Source of the DNA: Planctomycetota bacterium
GTDB taxonomy: Bacteria; Planctomycetota; UBA8742; SKZP01
Length of the DNA stretch: 6,748 bases
Reading direction: 5' to 3'
NCBI GenBank assembly: GCA_007127275.1
Contig: SKZP01000350.1
Coordinates: 1-6,748, forward strand
The notes beneath the pieces were generated by a model. The model was not told the DNA's origin and searched no databases. It worked only from the letters and a program-made list of their open reading frames with translations. The position numbers and the translations under genes are program-made. Shown here piece after piece: positions 1 through 5,511 of the stretch (its first letter is position 1; every line of letters begins with the position of its first letter).

Positions 1-105
1 AACAATCCAAGCAACCAGAGCCGAATGTGCCCTCCGCCGGGCTTGATTGTCGCCGCCGCTGCGTAACAATGGTGATGTGCGGCGACGTGGTGGTGCCGGC
101 GAAAG
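1..105. other. Non-genic left edge; possible 3' tail of an upstream gene
   Basis: No gene can be supported here. One forward frame is open from base 1 to a TAA at 64-66 and would encode only about 21 residues. It could be the tail of a gene lying outside the window, but nothing recognisable is left in it. A second in-frame stop (TGA, 73-75) precedes the GTG at 106, so the next gene cannot begin further left. No convincing promoter is visible. Confidence 0.4.
49..86. repeat. Inverted repeat GTCGCCGC / GCGGCGAC
   Basis: An 8-bp perfect inverted repeat has arms at 49-56 and 79-86 and a 22-nt loop. The loop contains the TAA that closes the frame entering from the left edge. No T-tract follows, so it is not a classical intrinsic terminator. 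It lies 20-57 bases ahead of the GTG start at 106 and could be a leader hairpin. In DNA this rich in GCC/GGC, chance is a serious alternative. Confidence 0.35.
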
Positions 106-1836
106 GTGCCGCCCGCCGCGGCGACTCAGTCGTTGCACTCAAACGGAACCGTGACGCGTTTCGACGAGGTCGTGCGCAAACGACAGGCGAGCCCCGAACC
201 GAGTATGCAGCCGTCCGCGGCCCCCACACAGCCCAGCGAGGAAGCGACGCCGCCGAGCGCCAGTGCGGAGCCCCCCCCGGCCGCCGGCGAGGCGTCGCGT
301 TTGCCTGACGAGGTCGCGCGCTTGCTCGAGCGGGCGGAGCGAGAAACGTTTCGCCGACGCTTGCTCGTTCGCCTTTCGCGACACGGGCAGCGTATTCTCT
401 GGCTCGGCGCCGTGCTCGCCCTTGTGCTGTTGCTGCTTCCGGTGCTTGGCGTGCTCGACGGTGCGAGGTGGCATGGCCTCGTGTTGCCGCTGGGTCTTGC
501 CCTGTTGGCGGGGCTTGGCGCGACGACCGTGTCGCTGGCCCTGTGGCAGACCTTGCGGCGGCGTATGGACCGCGTGACCCTCGCGAAGCGCGTCGACCAA
601 GCCTGTGGCCTGCAGGGGATGCTGCTCACCACGGTCGCCGCCGCTCACCGACGGGAGAACGAGCCGTCATCGACGACGCCACGCACGGAAAACGACAACC
701 TCCGTTCGCAACAGAACGGCTTTTTTGCGCTCGTCGAGCGCCGAGTTCGCATGGAGACGAGTCGAGAGCGTGACTGGCCGGCATTCGGGCCGCCGCTGCG
801 CCCGTGGTCGCACGGCTGGTATGCGCTCGTAATGCTGCTGTCGGTGTTGCTCGTCGTTGCGCTGATTTTGATGGGGTGGATCGAGACGGAAACGTGGAGC
901 CCCCACGCCGAGGCGGCGCCGCCGCTGGCGAGCAAAGACGAACGGGTCGCCGAGGCGGAGCCTGAGGACGACGACGAAGACGAGGACGAGGACGAGGACG
1001 ACGAGGAGGACAAGGAAGCGGACGAGCCGGCTGCCCGCGCCGACGAAACCGACGACAGTGACGACGACGACGACGAACAGTCGCGGCCGGAGGACGACGA
1101 CGAGCCCGAGGGGCGGGACGAGCAAGGGGACGAGGAAGATGGGGATGAGGAAGAAGAAGACGACGACATGGTCGGAGGAGACAGCGACGACGGGCTGAGC
1201 GACGACGACGACAGCGACGAGGAGGACGAAGACGGCGACGACGGTGAGGGTGACGACGGCGATTCCGGCGACAGCGACGAAGCGGAGCCGCAGGAAACCG
1301 ACGCCCCGGCCGACGCCGACGACCCCGCCGACGCGGCCGACGCCGACGACGACCCCGAGGAAGAGGACGAAGAAGAAGGCGAAGCGGAGCAAGACCCGCA
1401 AACCGAAGACGAGCCGGAGCATCCGGAAGAGCCCGACGACGCCGAGCCCGAGGACCACGAAGAGGACCGGGATGCCGAGGAGCAGGTGCCGCAGCCGGAG
1501 GTTCCCGAACTGCCGGATGATCCTGCCGAGGAAGAAGAGCACACGGAGGAGCCGTTGCCTGAGCCGGACGAGTTGGATCCGCTCGAGTTGGCGCCCGAGC
1601 CCGAGGACGGGGAGACCCGTGAAGGGGAATTGGACGCCTACGGGTACGACCCCGAAGGAGAAGTCGGCGAGGACCGCATTCCTCTTTCCGAATTGCTCTC
1701 GCGCACCGGCCCCGCCGGCATTGCCGGCCAACTTGCCCGCGCCCTCCATCCGCGTGACGCAGAGATGGCGGAGTCGTACTACCGCAAACTGCGCGAGCTA
1801 CTGCGCGAGCAACAACCACAACCACAAGACGACTGA
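106..1836 (+). CDS. Three-helix membrane protein with giant acidic tail (DUF4175-like, Bat/MoxR-operon type)
   Basis: A predicted inner-membrane protein of 576 residues, function unknown. Residues 1-66 are Pro/Ala/Ser-rich and 67-96 look helical and charged. Two close hydrophobic segments follow (about 97-117 and 123-147), then a segment at 152-180 containing VTLAKRVDQACGLQ, then a third hydrophobic segment (about 237-258). From 281 to 505 the chain is mostly Asp/Glu. The end (521-570) is ordered again, with ISELL-like and SYYRKLRELL helices. The helix pair followed by an 'A-RxD-alGL-dxLlTa' motif, and the Tyr-rich terminal helix, recall membrane proteins of MoxR/DUF58/Bat aerotolerance operons and DUF4175-like low-complexity proteins. 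This is family-level memory, not a search. The start is uncertain: GTG at 106 is the leftmost possible because stops lie at 64 and 73, while ATG at 205 (residue 34) is also plausible. Neither has a good Shine-Dalgarno. Confidence 0.75.
   Translation: MPPAAATQSLHSNGTVTRFDEVVRKRQASPEPSMQPSAAPTQPSEEATPPSASAEPPPAAGEASRLPDEVARLLERAERETFRRRLLVRLSRHGQRILWLGAVLALVLLLLPVLGVLDGARWHGLVLPLGLALLAGLGATTVSLALWQTLRRRMDRVTLAKRVDQACGLQGMLLTTVAAAHRRENEPSSTTPRTENDNLRSQQNGFFALVERRVRMETSRERDWPAFGPPLRPWSHGWYALVMLLSVLLVVALILMGWIETETWSPHAEAAPPLASKDERVAEAEPEDDDEDEDEDEDDEEDKEADEPAARADETDDSDDDDDEQSRPEDDDEPEGRDEQGDEEDGDEEEEDDDMVGGDSDDGLSDDDDSDEEDEDGDDGEGDDGDSGDSDEAEPQETDAPADADDPADAADADDDPEEEDEEEGEAEQDPQTEDEPEHPEEPDDAEPEDHEEDRDAEEQVPQPEVPELPDDPAEEEEHTEEPLPEPDELDPLELAPEPEDGETREGELDAYGYDPEGEVGEDRIPLSELLSRTGPAGIAGQLARALHPRDAEMAESYYRKLRELLREQQPQPQDD
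964..1263 (+). repeat. GAC/GAG trinucleotide-rich tract encoding poly-Asp/Glu
   Basis: This is the densest part of the acidic tail (residues 287-386), built almost entirely from GAC, GAG and GAA codons with runs such as four consecutive GAC. The purine-skewed coding strand leaves stop codons rare in other frames, which produces long spurious antisense frames rich in Ser or Arg. Such degenerate triplet arrays tend to change length by slippage in whole codons, so the tail length is probably variable between strains (inference). Confidence 0.7.
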
Positions 1837-1918
1837 TCCTTCCCGTCTCCGCGATCCAACCCATGCGGGGACCCCGTCACCGGACCAGATGAGCAGCAAC
1901 TGGTGCGCGAGGTCCGCC

Positions 1919-2078
1919 TCACCGTTGGCGGGCTTTCGCCAGTCAACGTGAGGAACGTCGAACGAAGGTCGGCTGGGCCTTGCAGATTAAAACAATGGTC
2001 GTCGTCCACTACCCGCATGCGACGGCAATTCGCCTGGTGCTGGACAACCTGAATACACACGCGTGCTCGCTCTACTGA
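1919..2078 (+). pseudogene. Relic of an IS630-family transposase (frameshifted, truncated)
   Basis: Two forward frames together read like a piece of an IS630-family DDE transposase. One frame gives SPLAGFRQ (about 1919-1942). About five codons later another frame (about 1950-2075) gives EERRTKVGWALQIKT followed by HYP-A-IRLVLDNLNTH and SLY, ending at TGA 2076-2078. IS630 transposases carry a similar order of motifs: PLAGWR, ERRTKVDWA, HYP, then VLDNLNTH with the second catalytic Asp of the DDE triad (here in GAC 2043-2045). Joining the frames needs about two missing bases near 1943-1955. The first Asp, the final Glu, both ends of the protein and any terminal repeats are gone, so it is about 52 residues of a gene normally several times longer. 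It occupies most of the gap between the acidic membrane protein and the tRNA nucleotidyltransferase. The rest of the gap (1837-1918) holds nothing I can identify. Confidence 0.8.
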
Positions 2079-2093
2079 CAGCTCCTTAGAGCG
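2068..2093. repeat. Inverted repeat CGCTCTA / TAGAGCG at the nucleotidyltransferase stop
   Basis: Perfect 7-bp arms (2068-2074 and 2087-2093) flank a 12-nt loop and straddle the TAA stop (2086-2088) of the leftward nucleotidyltransferase gene. The hairpin is where a terminator for converging transcription would be expected, but no U-tract follows on either strand, so terminator function is doubtful. One arm lies in the transposase relic. Confidence 0.35.
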
Positions 2094-3600
2094 GAAACGC
2101 TTCGCGCAGGGCGGCAATTGCCGCGTTCCGCTCGGTTAGCTGGCCCTCGAGCTGCTGCTCCTCAAGCCAGGTCAACATTTCCTTGAAGCGGGGCCCCGGC
2201 TTGTAGCCGAGTTGCTTGAGGTCGTTGCCCGTCAGCAACGGCGGCGGCCGCAGGCTCTCGGCGCTGGTCGCGGCCGCGTACTCGTACAGCTTGTCCAGCG
2301 CAAAGCGCAGGCCGCTGAGGTCGCGGCCACTGGAGAGGCAGTCGAGCCGGTGCAGCGCGAGGTGCTCGTCAAAGTGGGGCTCGCGCAGAAAACGCTTCAG
2401 CGTGGAGGCGCGCATCTCCCGGATGTGCAGAAAGCGCATGTGCAGCCGCACCAGCTCGTGGACACGGTGGCGCTCTTCGTTGGAAAAGCGCAGTCGCTCG
2501 GCGACCGCCTCGGCAAGCTCGGCGCCAGCACGGTCGTGGCCGTAGAAGTGCGGGTGCCCCGTTTTGCCGTAGTCGAACGTCGTCGCCTTGGCGGCGTCGT
2601 GCATCAGCACCGCCCAGGCAAGCGTCGTCGTCGCCGGCTTCGCCCCCAGCAGTGGCCCCTCGCTCGGCAGGCACCGCCAGGGCTCGCTGTCGGTTTCCTC
2701 TGGCTCGCTGCCGTCACTTTCCGCTTCGTCGCCACTCGCCGCGCGTTCATGGCCTTGCGCCTCGAGCGCCTCGGTGTCGGCACGCATCTGCTTCAACATC
2801 CGCAGCACGTGCGTGAATACGTCCCCCTCGGGGTGATGCGGCGAGGCATGCGGCAATCCGTCCAGCGCCGCTACCTCGGGCAGCACCGCCCGCATCAGCC
2901 CCGCCTGCTGCATGGCATCCATCGCCCAGTCCGGCCGCGGTCCCCGCAAGATGGTGTCGAGCTCCATCTTGATACGCTCCGGCGCAATCAGTGCAAGTTT
3001 CGGGGCAAGCTCACCGAGCGCTTCCCAGGTATGCGGCTCAATCTCGAAGCCGAAGCGAGCGGCGAAGCGTACCGCGCGCAGCAGCCGTAAGTGATCCTCG
3101 CCGAAGCGGTGCGCCGGCTCGCCAATGGCGCGGACGTGGCCTGCTTCAAGGTCGGCCAGGCCGTCGACGTAGTCGAGGACACGTTCCGCCAACGGGTCGT
3201 AGAAGATGCCGTTGATGGAGAAGTCACGCCGCTTCGCATCCACCTCCGGCGAGTCGTGCAACTCCACCGCCTCGGGGCGCCGCCCATCCCGGTAGGTCAT
3301 GTCACTGCGGAAGGTTGCAATCTCGAACTCGAAGCGTCGCCGCCGCACGAGCATTACGCCGAATGCCTCGCCGACCGCCTTGGCGTGTGGAAACACGGCG
3401 CGCACCTCTTCGGGCCCGGCCGAGGTGGCCACGTCAATGTCTTTCGGCGTGCGCAGGCCGAGCAACCAATCACGCACGCAGCCGCCGGCAAACAGTGCCT
3501 GATGTCCCGCCGCCTGCAGCTTGCGGATCACCTCAATGCCTACTTGCACGTGTGGGTCGCGCGAGTCCTGCAGATGCAGATTCGTCGGAAGGGTGCTCAT
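2086..3600 (-). CDS. CCA-adding enzyme / poly(A) polymerase family tRNA nucleotidyltransferase with HD domain
   Basis: A 504-residue class II nucleotidyltransferase. It probably adds or repairs the 3'-CCA of tRNAs from CTP and ATP in the cytoplasm; a poly(A) polymerase activity cannot be excluded by motif alone. Visible motifs: GGCVRDWLLG (39-48), catalytic DID (54-56), RRDFSING (124-131), and the nucleotide-binding EDHLRLLRAVRFAARFGF segment (168-185, with E168, D169, R172). An HD-type phosphohydrolase domain follows, with H264, H334-D335 and H355. The C-terminal segment TGNDLKQLGYKPGPRFKEML (457-476) matches the tRNA-binding tail of this family. An acidic insert (about 284-306) lies between HD motifs. 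The ATG at 3600 overlaps the upstream stop codon as ATGA. A start as far up as 3786 is possible in this frame but would add 62 Arg-rich residues read antiparallel to nothing conserved, so I reject it. Confidence 0.9.
   Translation of the reverse strand: MSTLPTNLHLQDSRDPHVQVGIEVIRKLQAAGHQALFAGGCVRDWLLGLRTPKDIDVATSAGPEEVRAVFPHAKAVGEAFGVMLVRRRRFEFEIATFRSDMTYRDGRRPEAVELHDSPEVDAKRRDFSINGIFYDPLAERVLDYVDGLADLEAGHVRAIGEPAHRFGEDHLRLLRAVRFAARFGFEIEPHTWEALGELAPKLALIAPERIKMELDTILRGPRPDWAMDAMQQAGLMRAVLPEVAALDGLPHASPHHPEGDVFTHVLRMLKQMRADTEALEAQGHERAASGDEAESDGSEPEETDSEPWRCLPSEGPLLGAKPATTTLAWAVLMHDAAKATTFDYGKTGHPHFYGHDRAGAELAEAVAERLRFSNEERHRVHELVRLHMRFLHIREMRASTLKRFLREPHFDEHLALHRLDCLSSGRDLSGLRFALDKLYEYAAATSAESLRPPPLLTGNDLKQLGYKPGPRFKEMLTWLEEQQLEGQLTERNAAIAALREAFPL
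3597..3600 (-). promoter_or_regulatory. ATGA stop/start overlap (translational coupling)
   Basis: The TGA of the lipoprotein gene (3599-3597) and the ATG of the tRNA nucleotidyltransferase gene (3600-3598) share bases. No Shine-Dalgarno is seen before this ATG, which fits re-initiation by ribosomes finishing the upstream gene. The overlap fixes the start of the downstream gene and marks the pair as one operon. Confidence 0.8.
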
Positions 3601-4334
3601 TCGTGTGAAGATGCACGTGGTCGTGGTACTCGGCGCCAGCGGCCGCTGCCGCGCTGGCGCTGCCTCGCCAAGGAAAGCAACCATGCGAGCACGACAACCA
3701 CAAGCCCGGCGATCACCGGTGAAGTGCCACCAACGTGCTGACCGCCCGGCAGTGTGCCGCAGTAGGTCGTCGCGTCGACGGCCCAACGGCCCTCTTCCTG
3801 CACGAGGCGCACGTCGTACTCGTCGCCGTCGGGCAAGCGCAAGGTGATGTCGGCACGCGTGCCGGTGTCGTCGTAGGTGGGCCCGTCGACGAGTTCAACC
3901 GTGGGTGCCTCATCCTCCTCCGTCGCGTCGTCCTCGCCCTCGTCCGTGGCGCTCTCCCCGTTGCCGGGCACAAACGGTGTGCGCTCCCCCGGCGGCGTGG
4001 TGCTCGCCAGCAGAACGAACAACTCGCGGCCGCTCAACTCGGCCAACTCCGGCGGCGTCGCACCGTAAACCTCCTCGGTCTCCTCGGTCTCAGGCAGTCG
4101 TTCTGCGGCCGCTTGCAGTGCCTCGTCAAGGCGCAATTGCGTCTCCACGCTAAGCAAGTCGTACACCGCGCCATATTCTTCCGCTTCCAGCGCCTCGATC
4201 AGCGCGCCGGCAACCTCCGACGGCGACGCCGGCTCCGCCGCGCAACTCGAGACGGCAGCGCCAGCAAGCGAAATCAGCGTCAGAAGCGTCAACGTGCGCG
4301 CCAGCCAAGGTTTTGCAAAGGGTTGTATACGCAT
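3597..4334 (-). CDS. Lipoprotein, NTF2-like domain, C-terminal membrane anchor
   Basis: A predicted exported protein of 245 residues, function unknown. Residues 5-30 form a signal peptide (basic start, Leu-rich core LTLLTLISLAGAA) ending in VSSC, an acceptable lipobox with lipidated C31. The mature N-terminus, with ASPSEVAGALIEALEAEEYG (36-55) and YDLLS, is typical of small NTF2-like/DUF4878-type domains. A second conserved-looking part, DITLRLPDGDEYDVRLVQEEGRWAVD (162-187), would be the strand pair ending such a domain. The link between them (about 110-145) is acidic and probably disordered. A hydrophobic helix (about 205-222) followed by an Arg-rich tail would anchor the C-terminus in the membrane, which is unusual for a lipoprotein. 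I chose ATG 4334 because the upstream TTG at 4376 would put 14 extra residues before the signal peptide. The gene is coupled to the tRNA nucleotidyltransferase by a 4-base overlap, but no functional link is obvious. Confidence 0.78.
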   Translation of the reverse strand: MRIQPFAKPWLARTLTLLTLISLAGAAVSSCAAEPASPSEVAGALIEALEAEEYGAVYDLLSVETQLRLDEALQAAAERLPETEETEEVYGATPPELAELSGRELFVLLASTTPPGERTPFVPGNGESATDEGEDDATEEDEAPTVELVDGPTYDDTGTRADITLRLPDGDEYDVRLVQEEGRWAVDATTYCGTLPGGQHVGGTSPVIAGLVVVVLAWLLSLARQRQRGSGRWRRVPRPRASSHE

Positions 4335-4365
4335 TCGAGGGGCTACCGTAATCAAAGCAGGCGCA

Positions 4366-4425
4366 GGCGAGCGCAAGCCCTGCGACGACCAAACAAAAGG
4401 CGAGCGCAGGGCGAAAGCCCTGCGA
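4366..4425. repeat. Direct repeat pair, the second copy forming a GAAA-loop hairpin
   Basis: GGCGAGCGCA plus AGCCCTGCGA occur back to back at 4366-4385, and again at 4399-4425 separated by seven extra bases (GGGCGAA, 4409-4415). The extra bases complete an 8-bp perfect stem CGCAGGGC (4405-4412) and GCCCTGCG (4417-4424) closed by GAAA on this strand (TTTC on the other). The first copy therefore looks like the second with half of the hairpin deleted. The pair lies 32-91 bases upstream of the lipoprotein start, in its probable leader or promoter region. Confidence 0.7.
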
Positions 4426-4482
4426 GGCGAGGCAGCAATCCACGCAAGTTTACCTCGCGACGCGTGGCACTCTGCCCTCGCC
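4426..4482. repeat. Long imperfect palindrome in the intergenic region
   Basis: GGCGAGGCAG (4426-4435) pairs with CTGCCCTCGCC (4472-4482) with a single bulged base. Inside it CCACGC (4440-4445) pairs with GCGTGG (4462-4467). The two stems are separated by a symmetric 4x4 internal loop (CAAT/CACT), and the apical loop is 16 nt. It directly adjoins the previous repeat, so almost the whole spacer is foldable. It may be a repetitive extragenic palindrome or a structured part of the leftward transcript. Confidence 0.55.
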
Positions 4483-4491
4483 TTAGATCCT

Positions 4492-4609
4492 TAAACCGCT
4501 CGCCAGTTGTGATCCGTAATACCAAGTTCCGTGAGTCCACCCATTTCGTGGTTCGACCCACGGGCGAAGCCCGTGGGCTTGGTACGCATTCCAAACGGCT
4601 AGCGGTTTA
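4492..4609. mobile_element. 118-bp palindromic MITE-like element with TA ends
   Basis: The outermost arms TAAACCGCT (4492-4500) and AGCGGTTTA (4601-4609) are perfectly complementary. The complementarity continues imperfectly: GCC/GGC next, then GTTGTGAT-CCG against GTTTGGAATGCG-like sequence, then TACCAAG (4520-4526) against CTTGGTA (4578-4584). That makes terminal inverted repeats of about 32-35 bp. An off-centre 9-bp hairpin (4557-4577) sits inside, and no coding capacity is present. If the terminal TA on each side is read as a target duplication, the ends are AACCGCT...AGCGGTT flanked by TA, the insertion signature of IS630/Tc1-mariner elements. An IS630 relic lies about 2.4 kb away, although its ends are not preserved and the two cannot be matched. 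The right boundary falls inside the stop codon of the hydrolase gene. It could instead be a bidirectional terminator-like palindrome. Confidence 0.6.
4557..4577. repeat. Perfect 9-bp hairpin CCCACGGGC-GAA-GCCCGTGGG
   Basis: The arms are 4557-4565 and 4569-4577 with a 3-nt loop (GAA on the plus strand, TTC on the minus strand). It is the strongest single hairpin in the window and lies 30-50 bases beyond the stop of the leftward hydrolase gene, where it could stop transcription or protect the mRNA 3' end. No T-run follows on either strand, so factor-independent termination is not supported. It is the core of the surrounding palindromic element. Confidence 0.75.
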
Positions 4610-5473
4610 GTTGCGCAGGATGGTGTTGCCCTCGTAGAGCGCGTAGGGATTGACGCCGCCGTCGGCTTCGTCGAGTTGCGAGATGTCTAGCTTGCCGGAT
4701 TGGGCCATGAAGGCGACGGGGTTGTGCCAGAGCAACTGCTCAATGTCCTCCTGCTCGTGGCCGCGCTTGCGCAACTCGAAGGCGAGCTTCGGCACGTTCA
4801 GCGGGTCGCTCTGGCCCCAGTCGGCACTGGAGTTGAACAGCATCTTCTCCGTGCCGTAGCGCTCGACAATCTTCACGGCGCGCTCAACGCTCATCTTCGT
4901 TTGCGGATACATCGTGTGGCCGGCCCAGCACTCGGACTGATCCTTGACCATCTGCACCGTCTCCTCGGTGTTGTGATCAATCACCACGAGGTGCTCGGCA
5001 ATGCCCACCTCCTTGACCGCATCAATGGACTTCTGCACCCCCTCCTTCTTGTCGCGGTGCGGCGTATGCACAATCACAATGCACTCCCGCTCGGCGGCGA
5101 GTTCCAACTGGCGGATGAAGGCGTCGTGCTCCGCCTGGGTCATGTCGTCGTAGCCAATCTCGCCGACCCCCATCACGCCGTCCTTGTCGAGGTACTCCGG
5201 CAGAATGTCGAGCACCGGCACACAGCGCGGGTCGTTCGCCTCCTTGGAGTTCAGGCAGAGCACGCAGACGTGCTTGATGCCGTACTGGCTCGCCCGGAAG
5301 CGCTCCCAGCCGATCAAGGTCTCGAAGTAGTCAATGAACGTCCCGACGCTGGTGCGCGGCTGCCCGAGCCAAAACGCCGGCTCGCAGACAATACGGATTC
5401 CGGAGAGCGCCATGCGTTCGTAGTCGTCGGTGGTACGCGAGAAGCAGTGGATATGCGGGTCGAAGAATTTCAT
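4607..5473 (-). CDS. TatD-type metal-dependent hydrolase, EboB-like
   Basis: A 288-residue TIM-barrel amidohydrolase of the TatD branch, cytoplasmic, with no signal peptide. Probable metal ligands are all present: DPHIH (5-9, H7 and H9), GEIGYDD (104-110, E105), HTPHRDK (136-142, H136 and H139), VIDHN (164-168, H167) and SSADWG (215-220, D218). Stretches such as SRTTDDYERMA, EPAFWLGQPRT and the IGWERFRASQYGIKH region are, as I recall, characteristic of the TatD-family protein EboB of ebo gene clusters, which act in export or trafficking of certain metabolites in cyanobacteria and other phyla. Substrate unknown. No other ebo gene (UbiA-like EboC, dehydroquinate-synthase-like EboD) is visible here, although the cluster could lie elsewhere. 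ATG 5473 places the conserved DPHIH at residue 5, as expected. No Shine-Dalgarno is evident. Its TAA stop overlaps the end of the adjacent palindromic element. Confidence 0.85.
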   Translation of the reverse strand: MKFFDPHIHCFSRTTDDYERMALSGIRIVCEPAFWLGQPRTSVGTFIDYFETLIGWERFRASQYGIKHVCVLCLNSKEANDPRCVPVLDILPEYLDKDGVMGVGEIGYDDMTQAEHDAFIRQLELAAERECIVIVHTPHRDKKEGVQKSIDAVKEVGIAEHLVVIDHNTEETVQMVKDQSECWAGHTMYPQTKMSVERAVKIVERYGTEKMLFNSSADWGQSDPLNVPKLAFELRKRGHEQEDIEQLLWHNPVAFMAQSGKLDISQLDEADGGVNPYALYEGNTILRN

Positions 5474-5511
5474 CGCTGTGATTCGTTCGTCGAAGTGTTC
5501 GGAGGTTGGTC
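5474..5511. promoter_or_regulatory. 38-bp divergent gap between hydrolase and small wHTH-like gene
   Basis: Both genes start outward from this gap. It is too short to hold two complete separate promoters, so promoter elements for at least one of them must lie inside the other gene's coding sequence, or they are shared and overlapping. I could not identify -35/-10 boxes with confidence. Confidence 0.45.
5501..5505 (+). promoter_or_regulatory. Ribosome-binding site GGAGG
   Basis: GGAGG ends 6 bases before the ATG at 5512, an ideal spacing. It selects that ATG over the in-frame TTG at 5506, which lies directly against the GGAGG. It is the only textbook Shine-Dalgarno I see in the window, and it supports the small gene being real. 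Confidence 0.8.

Noticed and set aside
626..1864. Long minus-strand open frames (for example 626-1864, 645-1544 and 667-1749) opposite the acidic protein
   Set aside because: They are Ser-rich, Arg/Pro-rich or Val/Leu-rich translations of the GAC/GAG tract on its antisense strand. Stops are absent only because of the skewed triplets, and the plus frame has coherent membrane helices and family-like motifs.
1866..1876. CGGGG-A-CCCCG as a terminator for the acidic protein gene
   Set aside because: A one-base loop is not feasible as drawn, the opened hairpin would keep only about three pairs, and no T-tract follows.
1244..1951. Second plus-strand frame overlapping the end of the acidic protein
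   Set aside because: It is mostly a shifted reading of the acidic tract (Arg/Thr/Lys/Pro-rich). Only its last codons (SPLAGFRQ) are meaningful, as part of the IS630 relic.
2212..3741. Plus-strand frames opposite the tRNA nucleotidyltransferase (2212-3090, 3091-3741)
   Set aside because: They are antisense to a gene with complete catalytic motifs and show no domain of their own.
3601..3786. N-terminal extension of the nucleotidyltransferase to 3786
   Set aside because: The extra 62 residues are Arg/Trp-rich, overlap the lipoprotein gene in another frame and precede the ATGA coupling start, which fits the family length better.
4366..4609. CRISPR array
   Set aside because: The repeats are only two unequal copies plus unrelated palindromes, without regularly sized spacers.
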